Shown here: positions 38,899-50,016 of the stretch, piece after piece
How the letters are laid out: each line of letters begins with the position of its first letter
Position numbering within the stretch: position 1 is the first letter of the stretch
Assembly: GCA_963854835.1 (NCBI GenBank)
Contig: OY978529.1
Location: 50,543,026 to 50,607,025, forward strand
Reading direction: 5' to 3'
Length of the DNA: 64,000 nucleotides
Source: Megamerina dolium
Lineage: Eukaryota; Arthropoda; Insecta; Diptera; Megamerinidae
Notes under the pieces: generated by a model
The model's input: only the letters and a program-made list of their open reading frames with translations
Databases searched by the model: none
Told to the model about the DNA's origin: nothing
Program-made: the position numbers and the translations under genes

Positions 38899-39537
38899 TT
38901 TATTTGAGTCGATAGAACGATCTATATAATTCAATGTTTAAAGATGATTTTATGTAAATGTTGACCATGGCTGCGCCTCAAATGGTTCATACGCTGGGTC
39001 CAATTTTGGCATACTCTCTCCAACATATCGGCCGGTATCTCACGAATAAATTCTTAAATATTGGCTTCCAGTACGTCAACCGTTGCGGGTTTGTCACTAT
39101 AGACGTGAGCCTTAATATAAACCCACAATAGATAGTCTAAAGTCATTAAATCGCACCATCTAGGCGGCCAATTGACCGGCCCCAAACGTGAAATAAACTG
39201 TTCACCGAACACGCCTCTCAATTGGGTCATTGTTTCTGTGTGGCATGTGGCATCGTTTTGTTGAAACCACATATCAGCCCAGTACAGTTCTTCCATTTTG
39301 GGCAAAAAAAATGTTGTAATCATCGAACGGTAGCGCTCGCCATTCACAGTAACGTTCCTGTCTTCGTCGTCTTTAAAAAAGTACGGCCCAATGATGCCAC
39401 CGGCCCATAATCCACACCAAATAGTTAATTTTTCGGGATGCATTTGCTGTTCTTGCAATGCTTCTGGCTGCTCTTCACACCAAATACGGCAATTTTGATT
39501 ATTCACGTATCCATTCAACCAGAAATGAGCTAACAAT
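38899..39537 (-). mobile_element. DD41D 'rosa'-like element, 5'-truncated
   Basis: Minus-strand 3' half of a DD41D transposase. Homology begins abruptly at AHFWLNGYVN near 39537 and runs past the stop at 38931. The inverted repeat with GGGTTATC seen in its two relatives is not found at either end. It lies about 210 bp from, and in opposite orientation to, the related element at 39749. Confidence 0.8.
38931..39537 (-). pseudogene. DD41D transposase C-terminal pseudogene
   Basis: Readable blocks in order are AHFWLNGYVNNQNCRIW, MHPEKLTIWCGLWAGGIIGPY, NVTVNGERYRSMITTFFLPK and MWFQQNDATCHT, where the second catalytic Asp of the usual QQDGATCH is Asn. GPVNWPPRWCDLMTLDYLLW follows, carrying the third catalytic Asp. 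One in-frame TAA (39051-39053) precedes EFIREIPADMLERVCQNW and the TGA at 38931. The family spacing is about 41 residues between the second and third Asp; here a short deletion and the Asn change break it. Not functional. Confidence 0.85.
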
Positions 39538-39748
39538 AAAATGGAAGATGTGCACGATAAGTAAGTAAGTGTAAGAGGATTCAATGTTAAATTATAGACC
39601 AAACAGAACATGTTTGATAGTAATATGCTACACGAAAACAGTTGAGCTGCCAAAAAATCATCCTTTATTTGTTCTTGAACTTCCGGTTCATATTTAGAAT
39701 ATAAATTTGAAAAATGAAAACAACATTACATACTTCATTATGTTTAAT

Positions 39749-40662
39749 ATAAAGGGTTATCCATTTCGCGGTTTCAAATATATAGGGCTAGAATTCGACA
39801 TCTGTCAAACTGAGTTGTTAAAACAATTTCTTTCTTTTTCAGTTCAAAGTCTGACATTTGCGAAAATGGATCGCTTAACTATCGCACAACGCACTAAAAT
39901 TGTAAAAACCTACTACAAAAATGGTCATTCTGCCACAGCCACATATCGTGCTTTAAGAGGAGATTATGGTTTACATAATCGTCCAACTACGCAAGCAATT
40001 GGCAAAATTGTGAAGAAATATGAAGAGACTGGATCGGTTACAGATATTGTAAGGCCTGTGCATCATCGTTTCGCTCGTACCACCGAAAATATCGCTGCTG
40101 TAAGTGAAAGTGTTGCCGAAGACCCGAATGTGTCGATTCCTCGTCGTTCTCAGGAATTAGGACTGTCTTACGGCACATTATGGCTTATTTTGCATTTGGA
40201 TCTACACCTACATCCATATAAAATCCAGCTCACACAACAACTGAAGCCAGCTGACCATTCACAACGTCGTAGATACGTCGAATGGGTGTTTGAACAACAG
40301 GCGGTGGACGGCGATTTTTCGAACAAAATTTTCTTCAGCAACGAAGCACATTTCTCACTCGGTGGGTATGTTAACAAACAAAATTGTCGTATTTGGGGTT
40401 CTGAGAATTCTCAAGTAATTGAAGAGAGGCCACTACATCCACAAAAAGTCACTGCTTGGTGCGCTCTTTGGTCCGGAGGTGTGATTGGACCTTACTTCTT
40501 CGAAAACGACGATGGAACGACTGTCACCGTCAATTCGGAGCGTTATGGTCATATGATAACCGACTTTTTTTTGCCTGCTATTGAAGAATACAACTTAGAG
40601 AATATGTGGTTTCAACAAGACCGTGCCACATGCCACACAACTCGAGCGATAACCCTTTATAT
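39749..40662 (+). mobile_element. DD41D 'rosa'-like element, 3'-deleted but with both ends
   Basis: The termini TATAAAGGGTTATC (39749-39762) and its inverse GATAACCCTTTATA (40648-40661) bracket 0.91 kb. The right half of the transposase is missing: the frame runs straight from the second catalytic block into the right terminus at about 40646. Both ends are retained, so it could have been mobilised in trans. Compared with its neighbours it has few mutations. Confidence 0.85.
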
Positions 40663-40783
40663 ACCAATGACTGAGCTACGAAAACCATATATTTTACTCA
40701 TGAATACAATTTCCAAAATAATGGAAATAACCTCAGAAATAATATTTCAATTTACTCGAAAAATAAAGAAAATGTTAAATTAA
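39866..40783 (+). CDS. Truncated DD41D transposase, open frame
   Basis: An uninterrupted 305-codon frame starts MDRLTIAQRTKIVKTYYKNG. I chose this Met because it is where family members start; the ORF opens 53 codons earlier without similarity. Two helix-turn-helix regions are followed by the linker RRYVEWVFEQQAVDGDFSN. The first catalytic motif reads FFSNEAHF (Asp to Asn), then GYVNKQNCRIWGSEN, LHPQKVTAWCALWSGGVIG, TVTVNSERYGHMITDFFLP and the second catalytic motif MWFQQDRATCHT. After ARAI/TLYIP the sequence passes through the terminus and about 40 codons of flanking DNA to TAA at 40781. It lacks the third catalytic Asp, so it is inactive, but it keeps an intact DNA-binding part. Confidence 0.8.
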   Translation: MDRLTIAQRTKIVKTYYKNGHSATATYRALRGDYGLHNRPTTQAIGKIVKKYEETGSVTDIVRPVHHRFARTTENIAAVSESVAEDPNVSIPRRSQELGLSYGTLWLILHLDLHLHPYKIQLTQQLKPADHSQRRRYVEWVFEQQAVDGDFSNKIFFSNEAHFSLGGYVNKQNCRIWGSENSQVIEERPLHPQKVTAWCALWSGGVIGPYFFENDDGTTVTVNSERYGHMITDFFLPAIEEYNLENMWFQQDRATCHTTRAITLYIPMTELRKPYILLMNTISKIMEITSEIIFQFTRKIKKMLN

Positions 40784-42223
40784 ATGTTAAACTCCAATTT
40801 GACATTTACAATAGCAGTATCACCACCTCTAGTCACTATGTGAGTGAACATGACACAATCGAAAAGTGTCACGGAGTTTTATATTCTTCGGCTGCTAGTT
40901 ATTGCATGTATACAAAAGTACGATAGAGACAATAACTCGACTAAAATTAATTTTTTACATATGAATACGCATGTAATAGAAGTAACGTTTCAACTTTAAA
41001 TATTTTAAAGATTTAAAGAAATGTATTCGATACTAAAATATTTATAAACGTTGTGTTGTTGCAAATAAGTGATTTTCATTGGTCATTCACCACTCGAATT
41101 TTTTTTCAGTTCATTAAAAATTCATAAGGTTTATATCAGGAGATAACCAGTAACTGAATTACTTTTTATCGTGAAAAAAAAAAAACAGAAATGAAAATGA
41201 AGGAAGTAACATTTTATATCAAACTGCGCGATGATGGCAAATATAGTATTTACGTGCAAATGTGCACGAGTTTGTCGAAGGGAGAATACGTTTTTTGAAG
41301 TGTGGGTACACACACAAGTACGTGTACATATTGTATATAGGTGGTAATACTCGTACACGAATTTACAGCACAATATAAAAGTAACACATCATTTCATTAC
41401 AGTAAATGACTTAATACAATATGCTGCTAGTACTAAAATGCAACAATTGAGTACTTGGGAGTATATTATCAAAATATAAATAAAAGAGCGGAAGGATAAT
41501 AAAATTGTTTTCTTTGGGGGATGTGATGACAAAAACTTGAATCGTTCTCGAAAGAGTGTAACAAATGGCGTTAAGATAAGATATATATATATAGAGAGGT
41601 ACGTAGTAAGCATATAGTAAATGAAGAAAGAAATGATTTATGACTTCTTCAATACAATAAGAATCGATATTACCAATTGAAATATCATTAAATAAGAGTT
41701 TCAATCCGATTTTCAATATGTTGAAATTATCATATCACATAAATTTTGGGAGTAACACTGTATATATTGTAAGTATACTTTATACTCATATAATTGCATA
41801 TGTATATGCAAGTTATCACGTTCCATACGTTTTGCATATGGCATATATCGAATGTTAGTACTTACCGGCTTCATCCAATATTCCATATTCCAGTTTAAAA
41901 AAACTTTTAATGTTGGTAATAGTGTCACCCACTATTTTCTGCTGCTGGTAAATACCTAATACTTACCTAACAATGCTGGCTAAGGTGATATATTCATGTG
42001 CTGTTGTATTGTTATTATAAATTGCTATTGCAAGTTTTGCATTTGAATAGTTTTAATGTGAATTAATGAGTTCACATTTGTCATTGTCGTACCCCAGAAC
42101 TTTGTTGTGATATATGCATATATATATGTACTATGTACTTACTAATTCGTTAGTCAGTAAATATAGAGTTATTTGTACATCACAGGTGTGCATGTGAGTG
42201 CGGTATGCAAATGGTGCACAGTG

Positions 42224-42268
<45 letters not shown>

Positions 42269-43004
42269 GTAGAAATTACAGAAGAACGGTTCATTATAAG
42301 TTATAACAATGTTGCGTACATGAGTCACGTAATTTTGTTGAGAATACCAGACAATTGCTGCAATCATCTCTATCTGCAGCGCAATGCAAAAGTAATGTAA
42401 TAATTGTTGTGAGCATCATTATCACTATTCCCATTGTGTTGTAAGGACTCTCTACCCTAATGAAGATCATTGATATGTGTTAGAATGTCTATTGCATGAT
42501 AATATAATCTTTTGTACTTCTTTTTTAACGCATAATTTAAGAATATATGAAAATATCTATAAATACGATCAAGATTGATTGATGATTTATTTGATTGAGT
42601 TGATACAACTTGTTGATTTTTTGCATTCTTCAAAATCTAATGCTATAACTTCTTTAAAGCCCAAGTCGTGGTTGGTAGTGAGGTTTCTACAATAGTCCTC
42701 TTAGGCTGAACTTACATCGTCCATTAACGAAAATATGTCTTTCAACCAGGCCAAACTAATAATTTGGATAGTAAAAGGTAGTCTCTAAGGACTAGATTTA
42801 ATGTCTAGCGTGCATGGTCAATCTGCAATCAAAACTCAAGTTTTCAGTTATAAATATGACGAGTACCACAATGCTGAATTTAATTTTCGCCTCAACAAAT
42901 CATCGAAAATTTTAATATGTTGAAATCTTTAGTCAATATTTTTCAAATTTCTTAATTCGAAAAGTGCACAATCTCAACAAAATGGTTTAACATATTTAAT
43001 ATTG
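40784..43004. other. Non-coding stretch
   Basis: No gene is seen. It has (AT)n near 41582-41592 and a (GTA)n microsatellite at 42222-42272, plus AT-rich simple sequence. Confidence 0.5.
42222..42272. repeat. (GTA)n microsatellite
   Basis: About 16 GTA/TAG units with one interruption (ATTAG). Confidence 0.95.
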
Positions 43005-44263
43005 TCACGAATGATAAGAATTTCATGGGAGCATAGGGCCTCAATAAGACTCTTTCATCGTACACGGTTCTGTGCTGTTATTTTCGGCGCCATCCCATGT
43101 TTTGCTGACATTAGCTAGCTCGCGCAATATCGACCTAATCCAAATATTTTTTGGCCGACCGCGACCTCTGCTCTCTTGCAGGTTTCAGGGTAGTGCCATT
43201 CTTGTAATGCTATCTGATGGTTTTCTTAGCGTGTGACCTATCCATCGTTAGTTTCTATTTTTGATTTGTCACAGGACGGATTATTCATTAGGGTTAGGCT
43301 CCACAGCGCGTCGTTGCTGATGGTGTTTGGCCAGGATATTCTACAGATGATGAGGAGGTATCTGCTGATTTGTAGCTTTTGTGTGATGGTGTTAGAGACC
43401 AGCAATGGTGTTCCGTACAACAATACTGATTTCACACATGAGCTGAATATTCGCAGTTTTGTGCGGTTGGAGAATCGCGAGCTCGCCCACACTGCATGCA
43501 ATCGTTCGAACGCCGCCCTTTATCTCCGCCCTCTGTCGTAATAATGCAGCCGAGGTAAGAGAAGCTTTCTACAAATTCCACCGGGCATCCGCCGACCATA
43601 ATATGGCTTGCGTTTTTGTGGTTGAATCTCATGGACTTGGTCTTTGCGATGTTGACCTCCAGTTCGACAGTCGTGCCAACGCGACTAAGGTGTTCGTCTT
43701 CGCTTGCATGTCGATAAGTTTGTGTGAGAGGAGGCAGATGTCGTCGGCGAAGTCCAAGTCCTAAAGGTGTTTGCTAAAATTCCATACGATGCCTCTCTTG
43801 TGTAAGGTAAGTTGGCTTATGACGTCGTCCAGAATGGCGGCGAAGAAAAGGGGCGATACGGGGCAACCTTGCCTTACACCTGCATTGGTGGAGAATGGGT
43901 TGCTGATGTTATGTTATGAAGCAAAGCTAGTTCGGAATTTTCGTAAAAGGCTCTGATTAGGTGGATTAACTTGGCGGGGACTGCTTTTCTACTTGTGTCG
44001 AAAGCTTCTTAAAGTCGATGAACAGCATGTATTGTTCGCCTCTTAGGGAACACTCGACACATTGCGGTCTGGATTGAATGATCATGGCTATTATTTTGTA
44101 GATGGTGTTGAGTAGGGTTATTCCTCGCTAGTTACCACAGTCGCGCAAGTCACCCTTCTTTGGAAACTTCACTATCATGCCTTTTGTCCATGATGGATGC
44201 ATTATTTCGTATCCCCATGTGCCAGAGATGTGTGGGAGAAGGATTTCTGCTGAGGTTTTGTTT
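43005..44263 (-). pseudogene. RTE-type LINE reverse transcriptase fragment
   Basis: On the minus strand, with several frame changes and stops, the order is that of a non-LTR reverse transcriptase. It shows SAEILLPHISGTWGYEIMH and KGMIVKFPKKGDLRDC near 44150, RGITLLNTIYKIIA near 44120, and LDFADDICLLSH (the catalytic FADD) near 43750. KTKSMRFNHKN and ESFSYLGCIITTEGG follow near 43560, then SNRTKLRIFSSCVKSVLLYG near 43440 and WPNTISNDALW near 43310. A C-terminal GRGRPKNIW-like block sits near 43150. The style fits the RTE clade (SR2-like). The 5' half (endonuclease) is missing. It is distinctly GC-richer than its surroundings. Confidence 0.82.
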
Positions 44264-45453
44264 TCATAAAATACCAATTTTATTTTATTGTTTAAAACAA
44301 GCTGGAGTCTTTTTTATTTATTTATCACCACTATCATAAAGAACTTTAAAACTGAAAATTGACATGCAAGTATTGGTCCTCACAGAGTTGATATTGTTTA
44401 TTGCATCCTCAAGCATAACTCAACAAACAAAGAAGCCCAACAATCGTCGGCATCATGATATAGAAATGTTTATATAAAAAAAAAACGATTAAAGCGGCAT
44501 TTATCAAATAAAAGCATAATGAAAATTACAACAACAATAATTAAATAACACCAAATATGTCAAGTATTATATAATACTTAATAACCAGTAAATTGAATGC
44601 TACTGAAAACAACACACATCTATAACTAAAGTGGAAAGCGGCATATTCAACTATAGAAAGTTGCTTTAATTAATCACAATTATTTGCACATTTATTTGTT
44701 GTCATGAATTTCATTGTAAGTAGAGTCAGTCATTCCAATCCCTTCACTAATATCACTTGACAGTAGTTATGAAACTTGCATGTATTGGAATTTCAATAAT
44801 CTACAAGTATTGTAGAATTAACTTACACACAATTTAAAAAAGCAAAAAAGAAACCTTTTAATATAAACTCTCAATATTTGCATTCATAAAATATTCATGC
44901 TGTACTTGCATTGTGTCACTTGAATATGTTGCATAAACTGCCAAACGGCAATATTGAAATGGGGTATTCGATCCTTGTTATTTGTCGTATGGTTTCAGTA
45001 AGAGGAAATTGTTATTTATTTTTTTGATTTTTTTAGATTTTTGCACAAAATCAATTTTGTCAACATTTTGAATTGATATTTTCGTATACTTTCTTACATA
45101 TTTATTTCTCTTTTTTTCTCTCTTTCGCTCTTTTTCAATTTGCCTTTTTTTACAAACTTAGCTTAAGCAGCAACAAGATGCTTGATGGTGAATGTTGCTG
45201 GTACATACTGTTCTCAACATGTTTCGATTGTCGTTTGTGCAATTTTCGATTTAGTGTATTTTTTGTTTTTATTTGCATTTTATATTGTTTCGAGTATAAT
45301 GCATATTTTGCTTCGATATATTTTGCTTCGCCAAATTTATTTTATATGGGAGAGTATGTACATACGAGTACATGTGAAGCATCATTTTGCTATACGAGCA
45401 TATTTGCAATATGGATTAGAAAGCAACAAGTCATCAGCTTGAATTTCAATATA
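44264..45453. other. Non-coding stretch
   Basis: No gene is seen. A 134-codon ORF at 45073-45477 is Phe/Tyr/Ile-rich and runs into the next element, so I treat it as chance. Confidence 0.45.
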
Positions 45454-46018
45454 CAAGGTGCGACAAATATGTATTAAGACTCGAACCATATCTCAAGCGC
45501 GCCATCTATGTACATGCGTTTTGAAGCTTCAACCTTCCTCTACTAACTGTCCAAATATCATGGCATTTGGTTGACATTTAATGTTTATTGACATTCATTT
45601 TAAAAAACACGTGTTCGTTTGATGTTAAAATTTTAACATGGAGCAAAGAGAGAAAATAGTCACACAGCACTCATTGTTCGTCAATTTTTGGCTCGGAATC
45701 AGGCCTGTGTGTTGAATCACCCGCCGTATTCACCTGATTTTGCACCGTGCGACTTCTGTTTGTTCCCAAAACTGAAATTGAAGTTGAAAGGATGCTTTTT
45801 TGATGACATTCAGACCATACAACGGGTTTCGACGAGGGCACTGGAGGCAATTCCGAAAAATGAGCTGGAACACGCGTTTGAATCACTATTAAATCGATGT
45901 AACAAGTGTATTGAATCAGGAGGAGAATATTTCGAATAAATATACCGAAAAATTAGCAGATACCGTGTTTTAATTGTGTTTTCTAGAGGCAGTCTTAATA
46001 CATAATTGTCGCACCGTG
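45454..46018 (+). mobile_element. 565 bp internally deleted mariner
   Basis: Inverted repeats CAAGGTGCGACAAATATG (45454) and the inverse of CACGGTGCGACAATTATG (ending 46018) continue to TTAAGACT. TA flanks both sides (45452-45453 and 46019-46020), so this is a complete insertion unit. Inside, MEQREKIVTQ (ATG at 45638) is joined directly to the transposase C-terminus near 45660. The lineage differs from those at 1.5, 14.3 and 56.0 kb. Confidence 0.9.
45638..45939 (+). pseudogene. mariner transposase, N- and C-terminal ends fused by deletion
   Basis: About ten N-terminal residues are followed, in another frame, by ALIVRQFLARNQACVLNH, then PPYSPDFAPCDFCLFPKL with the third catalytic Asp. It ends LEHAFESLLNRCNKCIESGG, close to the normal mariner C-terminus. 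The roughly 230 codons between, including DNA-binding and two catalytic blocks, are gone. Confidence 0.85.
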
Positions 46019-48307
46019 TATTTAGAAATGAACTCTGTTGCAGTAAAGTTGCCAGTGATCAAAATCGATAGTCCATTGACTTTAATGAGATTTTTCTATT
46101 TAAGAAAATTAAGTAAATAATGAGTGAAGAGATTGACAATGAAGAAATTTTGGGGCATTTTGTAAAAATTTAAACATTGACATGTTTCATTTTATTTGGT
46201 GACCGTAGAAGGTGGTGGAAAACTTCAAAATGAATAGAAAATAAGTCTCTATCAGCTGAGTTTCGGTGTTTGCATTACTGTAGTGCGTCTTGAATTTGAA
46301 CTGTATTCGATTGGACTTACTTATATATATTTAGCAATTCTGAACAATAGAACGAACGGGCATATCTTTGCATCTCTTGATGTCTACCATTTATTTAAAT
46401 TTTTCGAAAATATTTAATCCCAGTAATAACCATATTATCAGTACGCAAGCTATACTCAATCATGACTAGTTTACTACCAGACAGCTGTCATAATATCATT
46501 ATCCTTTAAAGGTAAACAATCTAAAAATACAGCAACACAAAATAAACATAAGAAAATCGAAAAATGTTCACTATAATACATTTTATTTGAGAACCTCGTA
46601 AGTGTATAATAATCACAGACAAGTTAGGTTCGATAAAATCCAAAAATAAAGGTGTCCTTAAACATATGTTATGCTTACGTGTGCATACATATGTATTTAT
46701 ACTTGAATGTTTTGATTTTTTTTTAGTGAACGTGTGTTTTTATTATAAAAAATTGTTTTTTTTTTCAACATTGAACGCTTCAAATTGACACTGTTTACAC
46801 ATCTGCACAAAAAAAGGATTTTACGTTCAATTAAATGGATACACACGTCCATGTGCATATGTCATAAAATCACCGAGACATCGTATGCGATAAGAAAAAA
46901 CAAAACGGATTCGAAAATTGTGGTAAATTTCTGTGATAGCAATATTCATTCACAAAAAAAAAAAAAAAATAATAATATAAAATAAAACATGCATGTGTCT
47001 AAATTTCTTGATTAGATTTCTTGACCTAGTATAAATGGTGGTTTTTAAAGATTGGTTAAAGTTTTTTTTTCGATATATTTTAAATAATTTCCATCAAAAT
47101 TTCAAAAATTATCACATGTAGCCACACATCTTAAACAATTTCATCAATTGATTGAATTTTTGTTAATTATGTATCATAGACTTTATTTAACTACACTTAA
47201 AAAGAGAACAAATTAAAGAGAGAATAAATTAATCTTCAGCTATATGAATTCTGACAAAAATTTTATTTTAGTCAATATTTCATTTCACTAACCAAATTAT
47301 ATCATTTATTGTAACATGTCATTCTTAATAAGTTGTAACATTTGCTTTCCAGTAAAAAGTCAAAACAAAAAAAAAAAAAAAAACAAATTAAGAAAGTAAG
47401 GAAGACAAATTATTTATTTTCAAACTTTTTGACAGCCATTCAAATTGTACCAACTACATACAATAATAACAATTGTTTTAACGAGCATATTTACTTTAAA
47501 TATTAAATGAGTATGCATTAAGGTAGACAACTTGTAGACAGACATTATATGTATAGACATGCTAACAAATCAAGTCGTCAACAGAATAACAAGAAAGAAT
47601 AAATAGTAGCTAATGACATGAATGACATGCAATAAAATAAATATCATTATAAAGGTGCAAATAACAATGAAAAAAAAAAAAAAAAAAAAAAAACTAAACT
47701 AAATATCATCAGCTGGACGCAACAACCCCCAAATGTTATTACGCATATCAAATGGTCTTTGAAACAGCAGTTGTTTTGCTGTCAACGTTTGTTTGTACAT
47801 ACGATTATATATGTATATACAAAATAATTTGATCATTTTCAATTTCTGTTTTTAAGGATTTACTCAATTTATATGAATGTATGTAATATCATGATGAGGA
47901 CATTTGTTGTTACAACTATATATCCATTTTTATGCATCTTGTAGCACGTTCTATATTTGTGTTTAATTATGATTAAAGTGTGCTATTTAAAAGATTAACG
48001 ATACATTATTATATCGATAAATGGATCACTTGGTAATTGTGAAGCATGCCCATTTTGATTGGTTTATATACAGTCTTTATTGAAGTGCGAAATTACTGAT
48101 CATGATGTCATACTGAAAAATAAAGTAAAAAAAAAAAAAAAAACAAAAGCAAATATACAATAAAATAGGTATTTATAGACAAATTGTTGATATTCAGCTC
48201 AAACGATTTTATAGTTAAATTTTAAAGAATTATTTTTTTACTTAAAGGACATTATTTTATTAAAAGTTAAATGTCTGCATTATATGTTCAAAATTGATGC
48301 AATACAC
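46019..48307. other. Non-coding stretch
   Basis: No gene is seen. Long A runs occur near 46956-46970, 47368-47384, 47671-47693 and 48128-48143. Confidence 0.5.
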
Positions 48308-48518
48308 TTTTTCTGAGCTTTGTCACAGAGTTCTTTAAGAAGCTTTTTCATGGCAAGTTGTTACTGTCGGTAGAATTGCCAATTGCTTGCCGACAGGTGG
48401 GTACCGTTCGATAGAAAAATCTTATCGATATTAAATTTGTTATGCATCAGCCGGGGATTGAACCACGACCTACAGATCAGAAGGCGAACACACTAACCAC
48501 TGAGCTACGGCACCTACC
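48308..48518 (-). mobile_element. SINE 5' portion (tRNA-like head and part of body)
   Basis: Minus-strand read: GCCGTAGCTCAGTGGTTAGT at 48511-48492, B-box-like region near 48460, then body ending at CTCAGAAAAAGTGTAT near 48308. CATGAAAAAGCTTCTTAA in the body places it with the 59.3 kb subfamily. The 3' end is absent. Confidence 0.85.
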
Positions 48519-48718
48519 CATGGCTTTAAATAGGGTTCTAAATTTTCTATAGGTTAAGAGTGATTATTTTCAAATTTTTAGTTTGATCATAACTTTTAAA
48601 ATAAGGCAAAAGGCCTGAAAAGGCAAATAAATAAACCTTTTTTTTATGTCCATACGCAAATTTGAGCTTTGACCTTGATCCACGCCTTATATGGGCGTTA
48701 GGGAGAACCATTTTTTGG

Positions 48719-50016
48719 TTTTTATACCCTGCATAATGCAATATGCATGGTATATTAATTTCGGTCAGATGTTTGTGTCCACTTGAAGGAATCTCCGGAG
48801 ATATAGACATGGATATATATTCGTGATCAGCGTCGATTAAATTTTCGATTTAACGATGTCCGTCCGTCCGTCCGTCCGTCCGTCCGTCCGTCCCTCTGTC
48901 TGTCACCTGGCTGGTTCGCACGATAACTTGAGTAAATATTGAGCTATTTCGATGAAATTTGGCATAAGTAATCTATGATCCAAGGGTACGGAGGGGATTG
49001 ATATTGGGCATGATCGGTCAATAACCACGCCCACACCAAGCATTCAAAGCGACTAACCTCGAAATTTTCAAAATCTTTAACTTGCTATAACTCACACAAT
49101 ATACCACTTGGGACAACAATATTTTGCACATAGAGTTATATTATACTACTATATAACCTCACCAAAAGTGGATGAGCCACGCCTGTTTTCTAGCGTAGCT
49201 CCCATACAAAGTGTCTGTACTTCTTTTAAATTGAAACTGCTGTAACTTCTACAATCTTCTGTCTAGAATAACCATAATTGACACTTAGATTAACACGGTA
49301 GTCGGAAATAATATGGCAGAAAATCAGTGTGCCACGCCCACTCCTTCATGGGTCTCTCATACAAAGTTGAGTGAATTAAACTAAAATTTTAAGCTCCATA
49401 GCTTACAAACCATTTAGCCTAGGACAACGAGACTTAGGGTATGGATTAATATTGTACGAGCAACTAGGCTCACAGAAAATGGGCGCACCACTCCCAGTGT
49501 TTATCGTAGCCCCCATACAAATTTTAAATTGAAACAGCTGTAACTTAGGCAATCTTATGTCTACAATAACCATAATTGACACTTAAATTAATATCGTAGT
49601 CGGAAATAATCTGGCGAAAAATCAGCGTACCACGCCCACTTCTTATTGGGGCTCCCATACAAAGTTGAGGAAATTAAACAAAAATGTTAACCACCATAAC
49701 TTAGAAACTATTCAACGTAGGACACCAAATTTAAGGTGTGGATTAACATTGAAAAATTAATTGGATTTACTAGAAAGTGGTAAGCCACGCCCACTTTTTA
49801 TATAGCTCCCATACTAAGCCTCGGAATTATCTTAAAATCCTTTTACTTCGTCAAAGTCAACCATATTTCGGGTGTAAATTAGTAGCATATGCAAAAATTG
49901 TTTCTCGAAAAGTGGAAATAAAAGAAAAGTTGGATATTCGAGTAAACTTTTTATATATAAATCTACATATGCAGGGTATAGTTTGGTCGGCCCCAGCCGA
50001 CTGTAAGGAGATTTTT
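48719..50016 (+). mobile_element. DINE-1/INE-1-like Helentron, copy 2
   Basis: Nearly identical by eye to 23274-24886, in the same orientation and with the same ends (TTTTTATACCCTGCATAATG start; GTCGGC-CCCA-GCCGAC hairpin and TGTAAGGAG end). It has nine GTCC units rather than fourteen and lacks exactly one internal unit of about 297 bp, giving 1298 against 1613 bp. Both copies sit between T runs, which fits insertion between T residues. The ORFs inside have no coding meaning. Confidence 0.85.

Noticed and set aside
45073..45477. 134-codon ORF
   Set aside because: Extreme Phe/Tyr/Ile/Cys bias typical of translated AT-rich DNA; it runs across the end of a mariner.
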